Shown here in pieces: positions 5,712 through 6,185 of a stretch of 6,185 nt of DNA. The DNA comes from Treponema sp. (GTDB lineage: Bacteria; Spirochaetota; Spirochaetia; Treponematales; Breznakiellaceae): NCBI GenBank assembly GCA_031275035.1, contig JAISPH010000021.1, positions 1 through 6,185 on the forward strand. The letters run 5' to 3'. Below the pieces are notes generated by a model. It was not told the origin of the DNA. It did not search any database and saw only the letters and a program-made list of their open reading frames with translations. Numbering within the stretch: the stretch's first letter is position 1; every line of letters starts with the position of its first letter. The translations under genes were made by a program, and so were the position numbers.

Positions 5712-6185
5712 GTGCCTTCATATAGTCCGACAAAGATAGTTACAACGATAAAAGTCCGCTACACGCTTGGTAGTAGGAAGTGGCGGACCTTCGGTCCGAA
5801 GCCGAACGGCAAGGGTGTCCGCGGGAACTCCGTTCCCGACGTGAGGTGGAATCTGAAGGAGTGGATGCGGGAGCATCCACAGGCAAAGTCCCGGACTCTC
5901 CCCCGCGAACCGGTGAGCGGGTTCTTAACAGGAATTGCATATAAGGCAGTACAAGGCGGACGAGCTTGCGTAACAAAGTAAAGTCCGATACTACTCGAAC
6001 CTGGTGCTGTAAATGCGGCGGTTAGATGGGATGAAGGTTACTCACCCTTACCCGGGGAGGTCTTGCAAAACCTTGTACAGCGACTGACGAATCGTCCCGA
6101 TTGTACAAGAACCCATGCAGCGATGTATGGCTGAAGTGCAAGAAGTCAGCAGAGGCCATAGTAGCCTGAGGGGGGATGTCACTGA
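5712..6185 (+). mobile_element. Group II intron, 5' RNA portion (truncated by window edge), inserted in the integrase gene
   Basis: Integrase similarity stops and a GC-richer, hairpin-dense RNA begins, on the same strand as the gene. The proposed 5' end is GTGCC at 5712, four of five bases of the GUGYG consensus. Hairpins include GTCCGC/GCGGAC beginning at 5754, GGGAAC/GTTCCC (5823-5837), GTGGATGC-GGGA-GCATCCAC with a GNRA loop (5861-5880), and CTTGTACA/TGTACAAG (6072-6109). Segments that I recognise from bacterial group II introns with an LtrA-type maturase are GGTGGAATCTGAAGGA (5845-5860), GTAAATGCGGCGG (6009-6021) and GAAGTCAGCAGAGGCCATAG (6142-6161). The last usually lies shortly before the maturase ORF. 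The maturase and domains V-VI should lie to the right of the window. If active, the intron would self-splice and rejoin the integrase exons. The 5' boundary is uncertain by a few bases and the intron subclass is not assigned. Confidence 0.85.

Noticed and set aside
5556..5981. Open frame of 141 codons starting at ATG 5556
   Set aside because: The first part is the middle of the integrase and the rest is translated group II intron RNA; there is no ribosome binding site at this ATG.
6176..6185. ATG after GAGGGGGG at the right edge as a possible maturase start
   Set aside because: The purine run abuts the ATG with no usable spacing and only three codons are visible, so the start cannot be supported.

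Overview
The window reads as a bacterial chromosome of an anaerobic, fermentative organism. The three metabolic proteins resemble spirochaete proteins, especially Treponema of the termite-gut type. That assignment rests on recalled family resemblance, not on a search, and should be held loosely. The tRNA genes do not encode their CCA ends. The left three quarters is GC-rich and gene-dense; the right quarter switches abruptly to AT-rich foreign DNA.

Layout, left to right. Positions 1-153 are the end of an O-acetylhomoserine sulfhydrylase gene (metY type). Positions 154-611 hold no credible gene but look strongly structured. The first part (about 162-390) has a long-range closing helix and ordered motifs that resemble the HEARO/omega RNA of IscB elements, with no IscB gene beside it. 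A strong hairpin (614-650) and an extended -10 promoter (731-739) then lead to ppdK (763-3438), a complete pyruvate,phosphate dikinase. After 30 bases and a perfect Shine-Dalgarno follows an aldo/keto reductase with a C-terminal 8-cysteine ferredoxin-like tail (3469-4608). These two probably form an operon for fermentative carbon and redox metabolism.

A near-consensus promoter (TTGACT-17-TATATT) drives tRNA-Thr(UGU) and tRNA-Tyr(GUA). Each tRNA has one mispaired position in a stem. The tRNA-Tyr 3' end looks like the attachment site of an integrated element: immediately downstream the composition becomes AT-rich and there is a 16-bp palindrome. A tyrosine-recombinase integrase follows, whose leader can fold to hide its ribosome binding site. 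The integrase is broken twice: by an in-frame TAG at codon 113, and by a group II intron inserted at about codon 209. The intron's 5' RNA part runs off the right edge, so its maturase gene would lie outside the window.

The most unusual items are the possible stand-alone omega-like RNA next to metY, the occluded integrase start, and the tRNA-integrase-intron nest with a candidate EBS1/IBS1 pairing.
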